Source: an uncultured Clostridia bacterium (lineage in GTDB: Bacteria; Bacillota; Clostridia; Christensenellales; UBA1242). Taken from it: a stretch of 19,731 nt of DNA. How positions within the stretch are numbered: position 1 is the first letter of the stretch; the number at the start of each line of letters is the position of its first letter. Under the pieces are notes generated by a model, which was given only the letters and a program-made list of their open reading frames with translations, was not told where the DNA came from and did not search any database. Below are positions 7,844-18,066 of the stretch, piece by piece. The position numbers and the translations under genes were made by a program. The stretch is from assembly GCA_937891595.1 (NCBI GenBank), contig CALATF010000058.1, forward strand, positions 1 through 19,731, read 5' to 3'.

Positions 7844-8986
7844 ATGCCAAATAAAAATTATTATGACATTTTGGGTGTTAGTAAAAGTGCAAGTCAGGAT
7901 GATATTAAATCAGCTTACAGAAAGTTGGCTAAGTTATATCACCCTGACTTGCATCCTAACGACCCGGAATGTGCTCAAAAATTTAAAGAAATAAATGAAG
8001 CCTATGAAGTGTTGGGCGATAATAACAAAAGGTCAAATTATGACCAGTTTGGCTCTGCTAGTGGTAATCCTAACGACTTTTTCGGTGGTGGTGCTGGATC
8101 TGGGTTTGGTCAACACTTTGGCAGTGGCTCTTTCAGTGGTTTTGAAGATATTTTTGATATTTTTTCGTCTTTTGGTGGCGGTGGAAGAAAATCTGAAGTT
8201 CAAGTAGCAGGGGAAGACATTACTGTAAATGTTAACTTGTCTTTTAAAGAAGCTGTTTTTGGTTGTGAAAAAACTATTAAAGTAACTAAACTTGAAAAGT
8301 GTAGCTCTTGTAGCGGTACTGGTGCTAAAGAGGGCAGAGAATATGAAACTTGCCCAGATTGTCATGGTTCAGGTCAAGCTAGATATGTTCAAAATAGTAT
8401 ATTTGGACAAATGGTTAATGTAGGTCCATGTAAAACTTGTAATGCAACTGGTAAGATTATTAAGACAAAGTGTCCAGATTGTAATGGCAAGGGTTCAACA
8501 AAAATTCAACAAGAAATAAATGTTAAAATTCCTGCGGGTATTGATAATGACCAAGTTATGACTATGCGAGGAAAAGGTAATGCTTCAGTTAGAAATGGCC
8601 CTAATGGAGATTTACTTATTAACATTTCAGTTGAGCCACATGATATTCTTATTAGAGATGGTTATAATCTATTGCTTGATTTACCTATTCCTTTTACTAC
8701 AGCTTATCTTGGTGGTAAAGTAAGAATTCCTACTACCGACGGTTTTTATGACCTTACAATCCCAGCTTTAACTCAGCCTAATACAGTGTTTAAGTTAAGG
8801 AATAAAGGTATTAAATATTTGCAAAAAGACGTTTATGGCGATTTGATTGTTACTGTTAGAATTGAAATGCCTAAAGATATTAGCAAATATGAAAAAGAGC
8901 TTGTTCAAAAACTTGATGATAGTATTTCGCTTAATTCTTATAAAAAATTTAAAAATTATCAAGACAAACTTTCAAAACTTGATTAG
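7844..8986 (+). CDS. dnaJ: Co-chaperone DnaJ (Hsp40)
   Basis: DnaJ delivers unfolded substrates to DnaK and stimulates its ATPase. The 380-residue protein is a full type I DnaJ. It has a J domain (about 1-70) with the essential H33-P34-D35, a Gly/Phe-rich linker (about 70-120), and a zinc domain. The four C-x-x-C-x-x-x-G repeats are CSSCSGTG, CPDCHGSG, CKTCNATG and CPDCNGKG; the third has Ala for the usual Gly. Two C-terminal substrate-binding domains follow. It starts 46 bases after dnaK with an AGAGGTAG site upstream. An intrinsic terminator follows, marking the end of the heat-shock operon before rsmE. Confidence 0.97.
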   Translation: MPNKNYYDILGVSKSASQDDIKSAYRKLAKLYHPDLHPNDPECAQKFKEINEAYEVLGDNNKRSNYDQFGSASGNPNDFFGGGAGSGFGQHFGSGSFSGFEDIFDIFSSFGGGGRKSEVQVAGEDITVNVNLSFKEAVFGCEKTIKVTKLEKCSSCSGTGAKEGREYETCPDCHGSGQARYVQNSIFGQMVNVGPCKTCNATGKIIKTKCPDCNGKGSTKIQQEINVKIPAGIDNDQVMTMRGKGNASVRNGPNGDLLINISVEPHDILIRDGYNLLLDLPIPFTTAYLGGKVRIPTTDGFYDLTIPALTQPNTVFKLRNKGIKYLQKDVYGDLIVTVRIEMPKDISKYEKELVQKLDDSISLNSYKKFKNYQDKLSKLD

Positions 8987-8996
8987 TAAAATATAG

Positions 8997-9032
8997 CAAG
9001 TCAGTCTTATTAATAAGATTGACTTGTTTTTT
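8997..9032 (+). terminator. Intrinsic terminator of the hrcA-grpE-dnaK-dnaJ operon
   Basis: A 14-bp stem (8997-9010 with 9013-9026, one G-T wobble, tiny loop) is followed by TTTTTT. It lies 11 bases after the dnaJ stop. Its right arm contains the -35 box of the rsmE promoter. Confidence 0.88.
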
Positions 9033-9047
9033 GTTTTCAAGTAAAAT
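9019..9047 (+). promoter_or_regulatory. rsmE promoter, predicted to give a leaderless mRNA
   Basis: TTGACT (9019-9024) and TAAAAT (9042-9047) are spaced by 17 bases. The start codon at 9054 is only six bases after the -10 box, at the expected transcription start. No ribosome binding site is present in front of it. The -35 box lies in the right arm of the dnaJ terminator. Confidence 0.75.
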
Positions 9048-9053
9048 ATTAGC

Positions 9054-9782
9054 ATGGAAAAAAGATTTTTTGTTTGTAAAGAAGACGTTCTTCAAGATTC
9101 TATTAAACTAGTTGGTGAAGAACATGTTCACTTATCAAAAGTTTTAAGATTAAAAGTTGGTGACGTTGTTGAGTGCTTTTATGACAATAGTCAAATTTTG
9201 GTTTGTGAAATTAAATTAATAACCAAAAATGAAACTATTTTAAAAATAGTTAAAACTTATGATAGTATTGCAAACCCTAAAGTAAAAATTACTTTATTTC
9301 AAGCATTGCCAAAATTAGATAAGCTTGAGCTTGTTACACAAAAATTAACGGAAATAGGTGTTTCTAACATTGTGCCATTTTCTTCAACTTTTTGTATTGC
9401 TAAGGATAATGTAAATAAAATAGAAAGGCTAAAAAAAATAACAATTAGTGCATGTAAACAATGTGGTAGAACTGCTTTGTTACATATTGAAAATACTAAA
9501 AAGTTTTCTGAAGTAATAGATAATTTAAAAAAATATGATTTAGTCGTTTTTGCAAATGAAACGGAAAATAATTTAAAGTTAAAAGAAGTTTTAAAAAATA
9601 AGACTTTAAATAATGTTGCTTACATTGTGGGTAGTGAGGGTGGCTTTAGTAAGCAAGAGATAGAAGAATTAAGTAAGTTAAATAATGTGTATTCTATAAC
9701 TCTTGGTAATAGAATATTAAGAACAGAAACAGCAAGTATAACGCTAGGTTCGTTGCTGTGCTATGAATTAGGAGAGATCTAA
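9054..9782 (+). CDS. rsmE: 16S rRNA (uracil-1498-N3)-methyltransferase RsmE
   Basis: RsmE methylates N3 of U1498 in 16S rRNA using SAM; it is a SPOUT-fold enzyme acting on the 30S subunit. The 242-residue protein begins with the family's R-F-F-V strand and E-H-V-H-L-S-K-V-L-R-L-K-V-G-D (PUA-like RNA-binding region). The C-terminal trefoil-knot SAM site reads G-S-E-G-G-F-S then L-G-N-R-I-L-R-T-E-T-A. The start at 9054 is fixed by the family N-terminus (M-E-K-R-F-F-V). It also means the promoter leaves no room for a leader. The stop overlaps the AAGGA site of mtaB ten bases on, so the two genes are co-transcribed. Confidence 0.95.
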   Translation: MEKRFFVCKEDVLQDSIKLVGEEHVHLSKVLRLKVGDVVECFYDNSQILVCEIKLITKNETILKIVKTYDSIANPKVKITLFQALPKLDKLELVTQKLTEIGVSNIVPFSSTFCIAKDNVNKIERLKKITISACKQCGRTALLHIENTKKFSEVIDNLKKYDLVVFANETENNLKLKEVLKNKTLNNVAYIVGSEGGFSKQEIEELSKLNNVYSITLGNRILRTETASITLGSLLCYELGEI

Positions 9783-9792
9783 GGATAAAAAT

Positions 9793-11040
9793 ATGCAAAA
9801 AGTTTGTTTATTAAATTTGGGGTGTAAAGTTAATCAATATGAAATTGACGGTATTTTAAATTCGCTAAAAGGTAATTATGAGACAACCACAATTTTGGAA
9901 TATGCTGATATATATATTGTTAATACTTGTGCAGTAACCCAAGAAGCTGAAAAGAAAAGCAGACAAATATTAGCAAAAATAGAAAAAGTTAACCCACTAG
10001 CTAAAATTTATGTTTGTGGTTGTGCTTCGCAAAATGACCCACAACAATTTTTGAATAAAAAACAAGTAGAATATGTTATAGGTACATATGGTAAGGGAAA
10101 ATTAAAAGACAATTTTGAAAACAAAGGAAATAATGTAGTTCCTATTCCTAAAGAGTATGAAGATGACTTGATTGCTACTAATGTTAGAACAAGAGGATAT
10201 GTTAAAATTCAAGATGGTTGCAACAATTATTGCTCTTACTGTTTAATACCTTATGTAAGGGGAAGAAGCAGGTCTAGAAAGCTTGAAAGCATTGTAAATG
10301 AAGCTAATTTGCTTTCTAAAACATGTAAAGAAATAGTTGTAACTGGAATAAATATTTCTGATTATAGAATAGACGGGAAGTTGGCTTTAGGTGAAGTTAT
10401 GAAAGCGTTAAGCCCAGTGCCTGCAAGAATAAGGTTAGGTTCCATCGAAGTAAATGTAATTACGGATGAATTATTAAATATTTTAAAAAACATGCCTAAC
10501 TTTTGTCCATCTTTTCACTTGTCTTTACAAAGTGGTTGCGATAAAGTTTTATGTGAAATGAACAGGCATTATACAACTAAAGAATATTTATCAAAGGTTA
10601 ATTTGATAAGAAAATATTTTGATGACCCAGCTATTACTACCGATTTAATTGTTGGTTATCCAACTGAAACTAATAAAGACTTCGAAAATACGTTAAACTT
10701 TATTCAGCAAGTTGAATTTAGTTCTGTTCATTATTTTGCATATTCTTCAAGAAAAGGTACAAAGGCTGGAAATTTACCACAAATAAACGGCACAATAATC
10801 GCAGAAAGAGAGGCTAAATTAAAGCCTATAGTAGAAGAAATGCACAACAATTATCTTGCAAAGTTTATAGGTAAACCGCTTGATGTTTTGGTAGAACGTG
10901 AACAAAAAGAGTTGTTTGTTGGATTTTCACAGAATTATATAAAATGTTTTATAGATAGCCCTGTCCCAGTTGGCGAAATTGTTAAAGTAATGCCAGTGGT
11001 TATTTATGAGAATGGATTAATGTGTAAAGTTATAGGTTAA
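9793..11040 (+). CDS. mtaB: tRNA (t6A37) C2-methylthiotransferase MtaB
   Basis: MtaB is a radical-SAM enzyme that adds a methylthio group to N6-threonylcarbamoyladenosine at position 37 of ANN-decoding tRNAs. The 415-residue product has the N-terminal methylthiotransferase domain with three cluster cysteines, C11 (N-L-G-C-K-V-N-Q-Y-E), C46 (V-N-T-C-A-V-T) and C77 (G-C-A-S-Q). The radical-SAM triad is C143, C147 and C150 (C-N-N-Y-C-S-Y-C), and a C-terminal TRAM-like end follows. The G-C-K-V-N-Q-Y-E start and its place after rsmE distinguish MtaB from MiaB and RimO. Translation uses an AAGGA that overlaps the rsmE stop. An intrinsic terminator follows. Confidence 0.93.
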   Translation: MQKVCLLNLGCKVNQYEIDGILNSLKGNYETTTILEYADIYIVNTCAVTQEAEKKSRQILAKIEKVNPLAKIYVCGCASQNDPQQFLNKKQVEYVIGTYGKGKLKDNFENKGNNVVPIPKEYEDDLIATNVRTRGYVKIQDGCNNYCSYCLIPYVRGRSRSRKLESIVNEANLLSKTCKEIVVTGINISDYRIDGKLALGEVMKALSPVPARIRLGSIEVNVITDELLNILKNMPNFCPSFHLSLQSGCDKVLCEMNRHYTTKEYLSKVNLIRKYFDDPAITTDLIVGYPTETNKDFENTLNFIQQVEFSSVHYFAYSSRKGTKAGNLPQINGTIIAEREAKLKPIVEEMHNNYLAKFIGKPLDVLVEREQKELFVGFSQNYIKCFIDSPVPVGEIVKVMPVVIYENGLMCKVIG

Positions 11041-11054
11041 TAGGAAATAGATTT

Positions 11055-11088
11055 AAAAAAAGATAGCAGAAATTAGCTATCTTTTTTT
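11055..11088 (+). terminator. Intrinsic terminator after mtaB
   Basis: A 13-bp perfect stem (11055-11067 with 11076-11088) has a GATAGC/GCTATC core, an 8-base loop and a T7 run in its right arm. It starts 15 bases after the mtaB stop and ends the rsmE-mtaB unit. Confidence 0.88.
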
Positions 11089-11117
11089 ATTATAAATGTT
11101 TTTTATTAAAATAGTAA

Positions 11118-11146
11118 TTGACAAATATTAGTCTTAAGCGTATAAT
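11118..11146 (+). promoter_or_regulatory. rpsU promoter, full consensus
   Basis: TTGACA (11118-11123), 17 bases, TATAAT (11141-11146): a perfect sigma-A consensus, as expected for a highly expressed ribosomal protein gene. The leader to the ATG at 11182 is about 29 bases and contains AAGGAGGTG. Confidence 0.88.
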
Positions 11147-11181
11147 AACCTAGAATTTGTTTAGCGTAAGGAGGTGAAAAT

Positions 11182-11355
11182 ATGTCAACAGTTAAAGTAG
11201 GCGAAAACGAAAGTTTAGAAAGCGCTATTAAAAGATTTAAGAGAAAATGCCAAAAAGATGGTATTATCGGCGATTTAAGAAAGAAAGAAGCATATGAAAA
11301 ACCTTCTGTAGCTAAAAAGAAAAAACAAGCAGCTGCTAGAAAAAAAAGAAAATAA
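11182..11355 (+). CDS. rpsU: 30S ribosomal protein S21
   Basis: S21 is a small, basic 30S subunit protein near the mRNA exit/platform region that helps translation initiation. The 57-residue product matches the family in length and pattern. It starts [20 protein letters not shown], has a central [10 protein letters not shown], and ends in a Lys/Arg-rich tail. The ATG has a near-perfect AAGGAGGTG site eight bases before it. It is monocistronic: its own consensus promoter lies upstream and a strong palindromic terminator follows. Position after mtaB matches the common Bacillota order. Confidence 0.96.
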   Translation: MSTVKVGENESLESAIKRFKRKCQKDGIIGDLRKKEAYEKPSVAKKKKQAAARKKRK

Positions 11356-11362
11356 TTAAAAG

Positions 11363-11399
11363 AGAACACACTTAATATTAAGTGTGTTCTTTAATTTTT
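11363..11399 (+). terminator. rpsU terminator, 28-bp perfect palindrome
   Basis: Positions 11363-11390 form a perfect palindrome (AGAACACACTTAAT and its complement), followed by TTAATTTTT. It begins eight bases after the rpsU stop. The end of its T-run overlaps the -35 box of the next promoter. Confidence 0.9.
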
Positions 11400-11426
11400 G
11401 ACACTATTATTTAAAAATGGTAAAAT
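11398..11426 (+). promoter_or_regulatory. Promoter of the HExxH gene, predicted leaderless
   Basis: Perfect TTGACA (11398-11403), 17 bases, TAAAAT (11421-11426). The ATG at 11433 follows six bases later with no ribosome binding site. The 16 bases from 11420 to the ATG (GTAAAATATTAGCATG) are identical to those in front of rsmE. Confidence 0.78.
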
Positions 11427-11432
11427 ATTAGC

Positions 11433-12626
11433 ATGAGAGATATTAAAGGTATAAGAGAAGCAAGAAAAGAAATTTTTGCTCATTATTTTAAAGGTAAGGA
11501 TAGTTATAGAACTCTTAGTAGGTTAGATAGGTATGAATATGTCTATGAAACTATGAGGCTTGTTAGAAACTATAGTTGTTTAAAAAATGGTATAGACCCA
11601 AATAAAGTTGATTTAATGTTTGAAAACTACACAAATCCTAAAACGCATGGTAGAGCTTCTTTATATAAAAAAAGTTCGTCACAGGGTATTGATAGCTTTG
11701 ATGATGTTAGAGGCCTTGTAACAGTTTCTACAAGATATCCGTTAAATAGTTTCAGAAATCTTAATAATATTTTTCATGTTGCATTTCATGAAATGCAACA
11801 TATAACAGATTATTTTGCTGATAAAAATCCTTATAGAGTTGCTAGTAAAATTGATAGTTCTAAACCATTTTTAAAAAGGCCTATGACTAAAAATCTTAGT
11901 AAGTTCAGAAATAATCAAATCACTAACTTAGTAGCGTCATATAATAAATTTGGTTTTGCATGGTTTGGCAGTAAAACAGAAACTAGGGCAGATAAAACAG
12001 CTTTTAGAGAATTAGAACGTTTAGAAATAAAGAGTATTTTAAAATCTGAAAATAAAGTAGAACCATTTAAGAGTTTTGTTAAGAATTCTTTTCATAGGTT
12101 TAAAATTATGACAAGACATGGAGTAAGTTCATTAACTTTTGGAGTTTTTAAAACTTATTCTGGGTTTAAAACTCCAGAAAAATCTGAAATTAAATCTCAG
12201 CCAAATGTTCCACAGGGCAATGATACAAGAAGTTTAGTTTCGATATCTTCTATTAGAAGATCAGCTGATAAGAACCCTGAATTATTTAAACAGGAAGATT
12301 ATCTTTCACATGTAATAGGAAGGGAAATAAAGACTATACAAGATCTTCAGATAAGTGACAATAAATTTAAGGAAGTTTTAAAAAACGAGAATGACCAAAC
12401 AGTAGAAGAAATAACTTCTGAAGAAACATTGAGTAAACAAAATAATGAAGATAGTTTGCAAGAAGATTCCCCTGTAACTGACGAAGCTCATATTACTGTT
12501 AATGATTATGTTCAAAGAATTTTACAAACAAGGCAACAAATGCAACAAGCACATGCTTCTACAGAAGAAGGCGCACAAGGTGCTAATGAAGTGGCTGTGG
12601 CTGCAGATACTTCTCTTGAAATGTAA
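11433..12626 (+). CDS. Putative HExxH zinc metallopeptidase-like protein, unknown family
   Basis: I do not recognise this 397-residue protein by name. Residues 119-123 (H-E-M-Q-H) within F-H-V-A-F-H-E-M-Q-H-I-T-D form the HExxH zinc-binding motif of metallopeptidases. About 60 residues later, T-E-T-R-A-D-K-T-A-F (E183) looks like the E-x-x-A-D helix that supplies the third zinc ligand in gluzincin-type families. The N-terminal 110 residues are basic and probably helical. From about residue 255 the chain becomes low in complexity and acidic/Gln-rich, ending in Q-Q-M-Q-Q and an Ala-rich stretch; this part is probably disordered. No signal peptide or membrane segment is visible. It is a single-gene unit with its own promoter and terminator. 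Peptidase function is an inference from two motifs and untested. Confidence 0.6.
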   Translation: MRDIKGIREARKEIFAHYFKGKDSYRTLSRLDRYEYVYETMRLVRNYSCLKNGIDPNKVDLMFENYTNPKTHGRASLYKKSSSQGIDSFDDVRGLVTVSTRYPLNSFRNLNNIFHVAFHEMQHITDYFADKNPYRVASKIDSSKPFLKRPMTKNLSKFRNNQITNLVASYNKFGFAWFGSKTETRADKTAFRELERLEIKSILKSENKVEPFKSFVKNSFHRFKIMTRHGVSSLTFGVFKTYSGFKTPEKSEIKSQPNVPQGNDTRSLVSISSIRRSADKNPELFKQEDYLSHVIGREIKTIQDLQISDNKFKEVLKNENDQTVEEITSEETLSKQNNEDSLQEDSPVTDEAHITVNDYVQRILQTRQQMQQAHASTEEGAQGANEVAVAADTSLEM

Positions 12627-12648
12627 ATATTAATTAGATTTAAAATTG

Positions 12649-12684
12649 AAAAAGACTTTACAATATTAAGTCTTTTTTATTTTT
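12649..12684 (+). terminator. Intrinsic terminator after the HExxH gene
   Basis: Stem AAAAAGACTT (12649-12658) with AAGTCTTTTT (12668-12677), a 9-base loop, and a T-rich tail to 12684. It lies 22 bases after the stop at 12626. Confidence 0.82.
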
Positions 12685-12858
12685 AAAAATAAATGAAAAT
12701 TGTGAAATTTAAGTAATTATGTCAAAAAAATAAATTAAAAATTCTTGTTAAAAGTTTTGACAATTATGTTATTTTAAGCGTTAAGAAAAATGATTTATTT
12801 TGTATAAAATTTCTAGTTGTAAATTACAAAAATAGACATTTTTAAACAATTTTTTAAT

Positions 12859-12886
12859 TTGATTTAATACTCAAACTGAATATACT
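12859..12886 (+). promoter_or_regulatory. Candidate promoter of the 131-residue protein gene
   Basis: TTGATT (12859-12864) and TATACT (12881-12886) are spaced by 16 bases. A second TATACT lies at 12891. The predicted leader is about 50 bases and carries AAGGAG in front of the ATG at 12946. The match is moderate in an AT-rich background. Confidence 0.42.
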
Positions 12887-12945
12887 TATCTATACTTTAC
12901 TGTAAAAAATCGACTAAAAAAGAATTTGTTTAAGGAGTATTTAAT

Positions 12946-13341
12946 ATGTCTAATACTGTAAAAACTAAGGGCAATATTTATAATCTTGCCAAGCTTGCAA
13001 AAGAAAGGTTAAAGCAAAACAACTATACAAAAGTTAAAGGTAATGTTATTAATAATGCTACTACGTTTGCAGAGTATATTTCAAAGCAAAAGGTAATAAA
13101 TACTCAAAAATCTAATGATAACAAAATAAAAGTAAGCTATGATGAAGAACTTTATAAAAAGGTATGTCAAATTATTGAAAGTAAAAATACGGTGAATCCT
13201 ATTTCTAAATTAATTGATAAGGAAATATTTAGTACTTTGGATGCTGAAGCAAAACAATTTTATATAAATAATTTAACTCAAAAGTACAAGTTTATGCGTT
13301 CAAGATACTTCAGAGAACATCCCGTTTCTTTGTTTATATAA
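12946..13341 (+). CDS. Hypothetical small basic protein, 131 residues
   Basis: I do not recognise a family. The protein is Lys- and Asn-rich and has no signal peptide or membrane helix. The first 65 residues look flexible (A-K-L-A-K-E-R-L-K helix, then a T/N/K-rich stretch). The last 65 look like a compact helical domain: D-E-E-L-Y-K-K-V-C-Q-I-I, N-P-I-S-K-L-I-D-K-E-I-F, then a Q-F-Y-I-N-N-L-T-Q-K-Y-K-F-M helix. The start is well supported by TAAGGAG eight bases before the ATG. A terminator follows, so it is a single-gene unit between the HExxH gene and pcrA. The clean start, stop and flanking signals argue that the gene is real, but give no function. Confidence 0.6.
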   Translation: MSNTVKTKGNIYNLAKLAKERLKQNNYTKVKGNVINNATTFAEYISKQKVINTQKSNDNKIKVSYDEELYKKVCQIIESKNTVNPISKLIDKEIFSTLDAEAKQFYINNLTQKYKFMRSRYFREHPVSLFI

Positions 13342-13393
13342 ATAGTCAATCAAAATTTTTAATATTATATTAAACTTTTTACCAAGAGAAAAT

Positions 13394-13421
13394 TACCTTA
13401 AAGTGTAAGGGTATTTTTTTT
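13394..13421 (+). terminator. Intrinsic terminator upstream of pcrA
   Basis: TACCTTA (13394-13400) pairs with TAAGGGTA (13406-13413) with one bulged G and a 5-base loop, followed by eight T. It ends the transcript of the 131-residue protein gene. Confidence 0.75.
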
Positions 13422-13441
13422 GAGTCTTTTTACTTTTTTAA

Positions 13442-13471
13442 TTGTAAATTTTATTAGTTTTATGCTATAAT
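13442..13471 (+). promoter_or_regulatory. pcrA promoter, predicted leaderless
   Basis: TTGTAA (13442-13447), 18 bases, perfect TATAAT with an upstream TATGC extension (13466-13471). The pcrA ATG at 13479 is seven bases after the -10 box, with no ribosome binding site between. The -35 is weak, but the TG-type extension can compensate. Confidence 0.68.
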
Positions 13472-13478
13472 TCATGCT

Positions 13479-17686
<4,208 letters not shown>

Positions 17687-17746
17687 TAAATTTGTTTTGA
17701 ATAATAAAATAGTTTTATAGATATATTTAATATACTTTTATACCAA

Positions 17747-17784
17747 ACAGCTAAAACAAATTGTTGCAAAATTGTTTTAGCTGT
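17747..17784. other. Strong 13-bp stem-loop without T-run between ligA and rpoZ
   Basis: ACAGCTAAAACAA (17747-17759) pairs perfectly with 17772-17784 around a 12-base loop. No T-run follows on either strand, so it is not a standard intrinsic terminator. It could act in RNA processing, protect a 3' end, or be a protein-binding palindrome. It lies 61 bases after the ligA stop and 53 bases before rpoZ. Confidence 0.6.
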
Positions 17785-17836
17785 GATAAACTTTAACTTG
17801 ATTTAAAAAGAAGATAATAAAGGAAGTAATTTTATT

Positions 17837-18037
17837 ATGATGATTGATCCACCTATTGAAGAATTAAAAGAACTTGTTGGTAATGAATATTTATTATCAA
17901 ATATTGTTGCTAAAAGAGCAAAAGAGTTAGAAAAAGAAATTCCTGAGGTTATTGAAAACTCTCAAGAAAAATCAATTTCACTTGCAGCTAGAGAAGTTTA
18001 CAATAAAAAAATTGTTTCAAGCAAAATTGATGATTAA
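17837..18037 (+). CDS. rpoZ: DNA-directed RNA polymerase omega subunit
   Basis: Omega is a small subunit that helps fold beta-prime and assemble RNA polymerase. The 66-residue product matches the family: M-I-D-P-P-I-E-E-L, then N-E-Y-L-L-S-N-I-V-A-K-R-A-K-E-L. The A-K-R-A-x-x-L helix is the most typical part. The C-terminal segment A-A-R-E-V-Y-N-K-K-I fits the usual A-x-x-E-I-x-x-x-K-I ending. Two ATGs lie side by side (17837 and 17840). AGGAAG sits about ten bases before the first, which I chose. priA follows 29 bases later on the same strand; rpoZ and priA are close neighbours in many Bacillota. The coaBC gene, often between them, is absent here. Confidence 0.9.
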   Translation: MMIDPPIEELKELVGNEYLLSNIVAKRAKELEKEIPEVIENSQEKSISLAAREVYNKKIVSSKIDD

Positions 18038-18066
18038 TTTTTAGTTTAATAAGGATAAATTTTACA

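Larger units (their letters stand above)
12627..12945. other. Intergenic stretch between two unknown genes
   Basis: These 319 bases contain the terminator at 12649, a candidate promoter at 12859-12886 and a clear TAAGGAG ribosome binding site at about 12931. Between about 12685 and 12855 I see only AT-rich sequence with an isolated TTGACA at 12757 that has no good -10 partner. I see no coding region or RNA gene. Confidence 0.55.
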
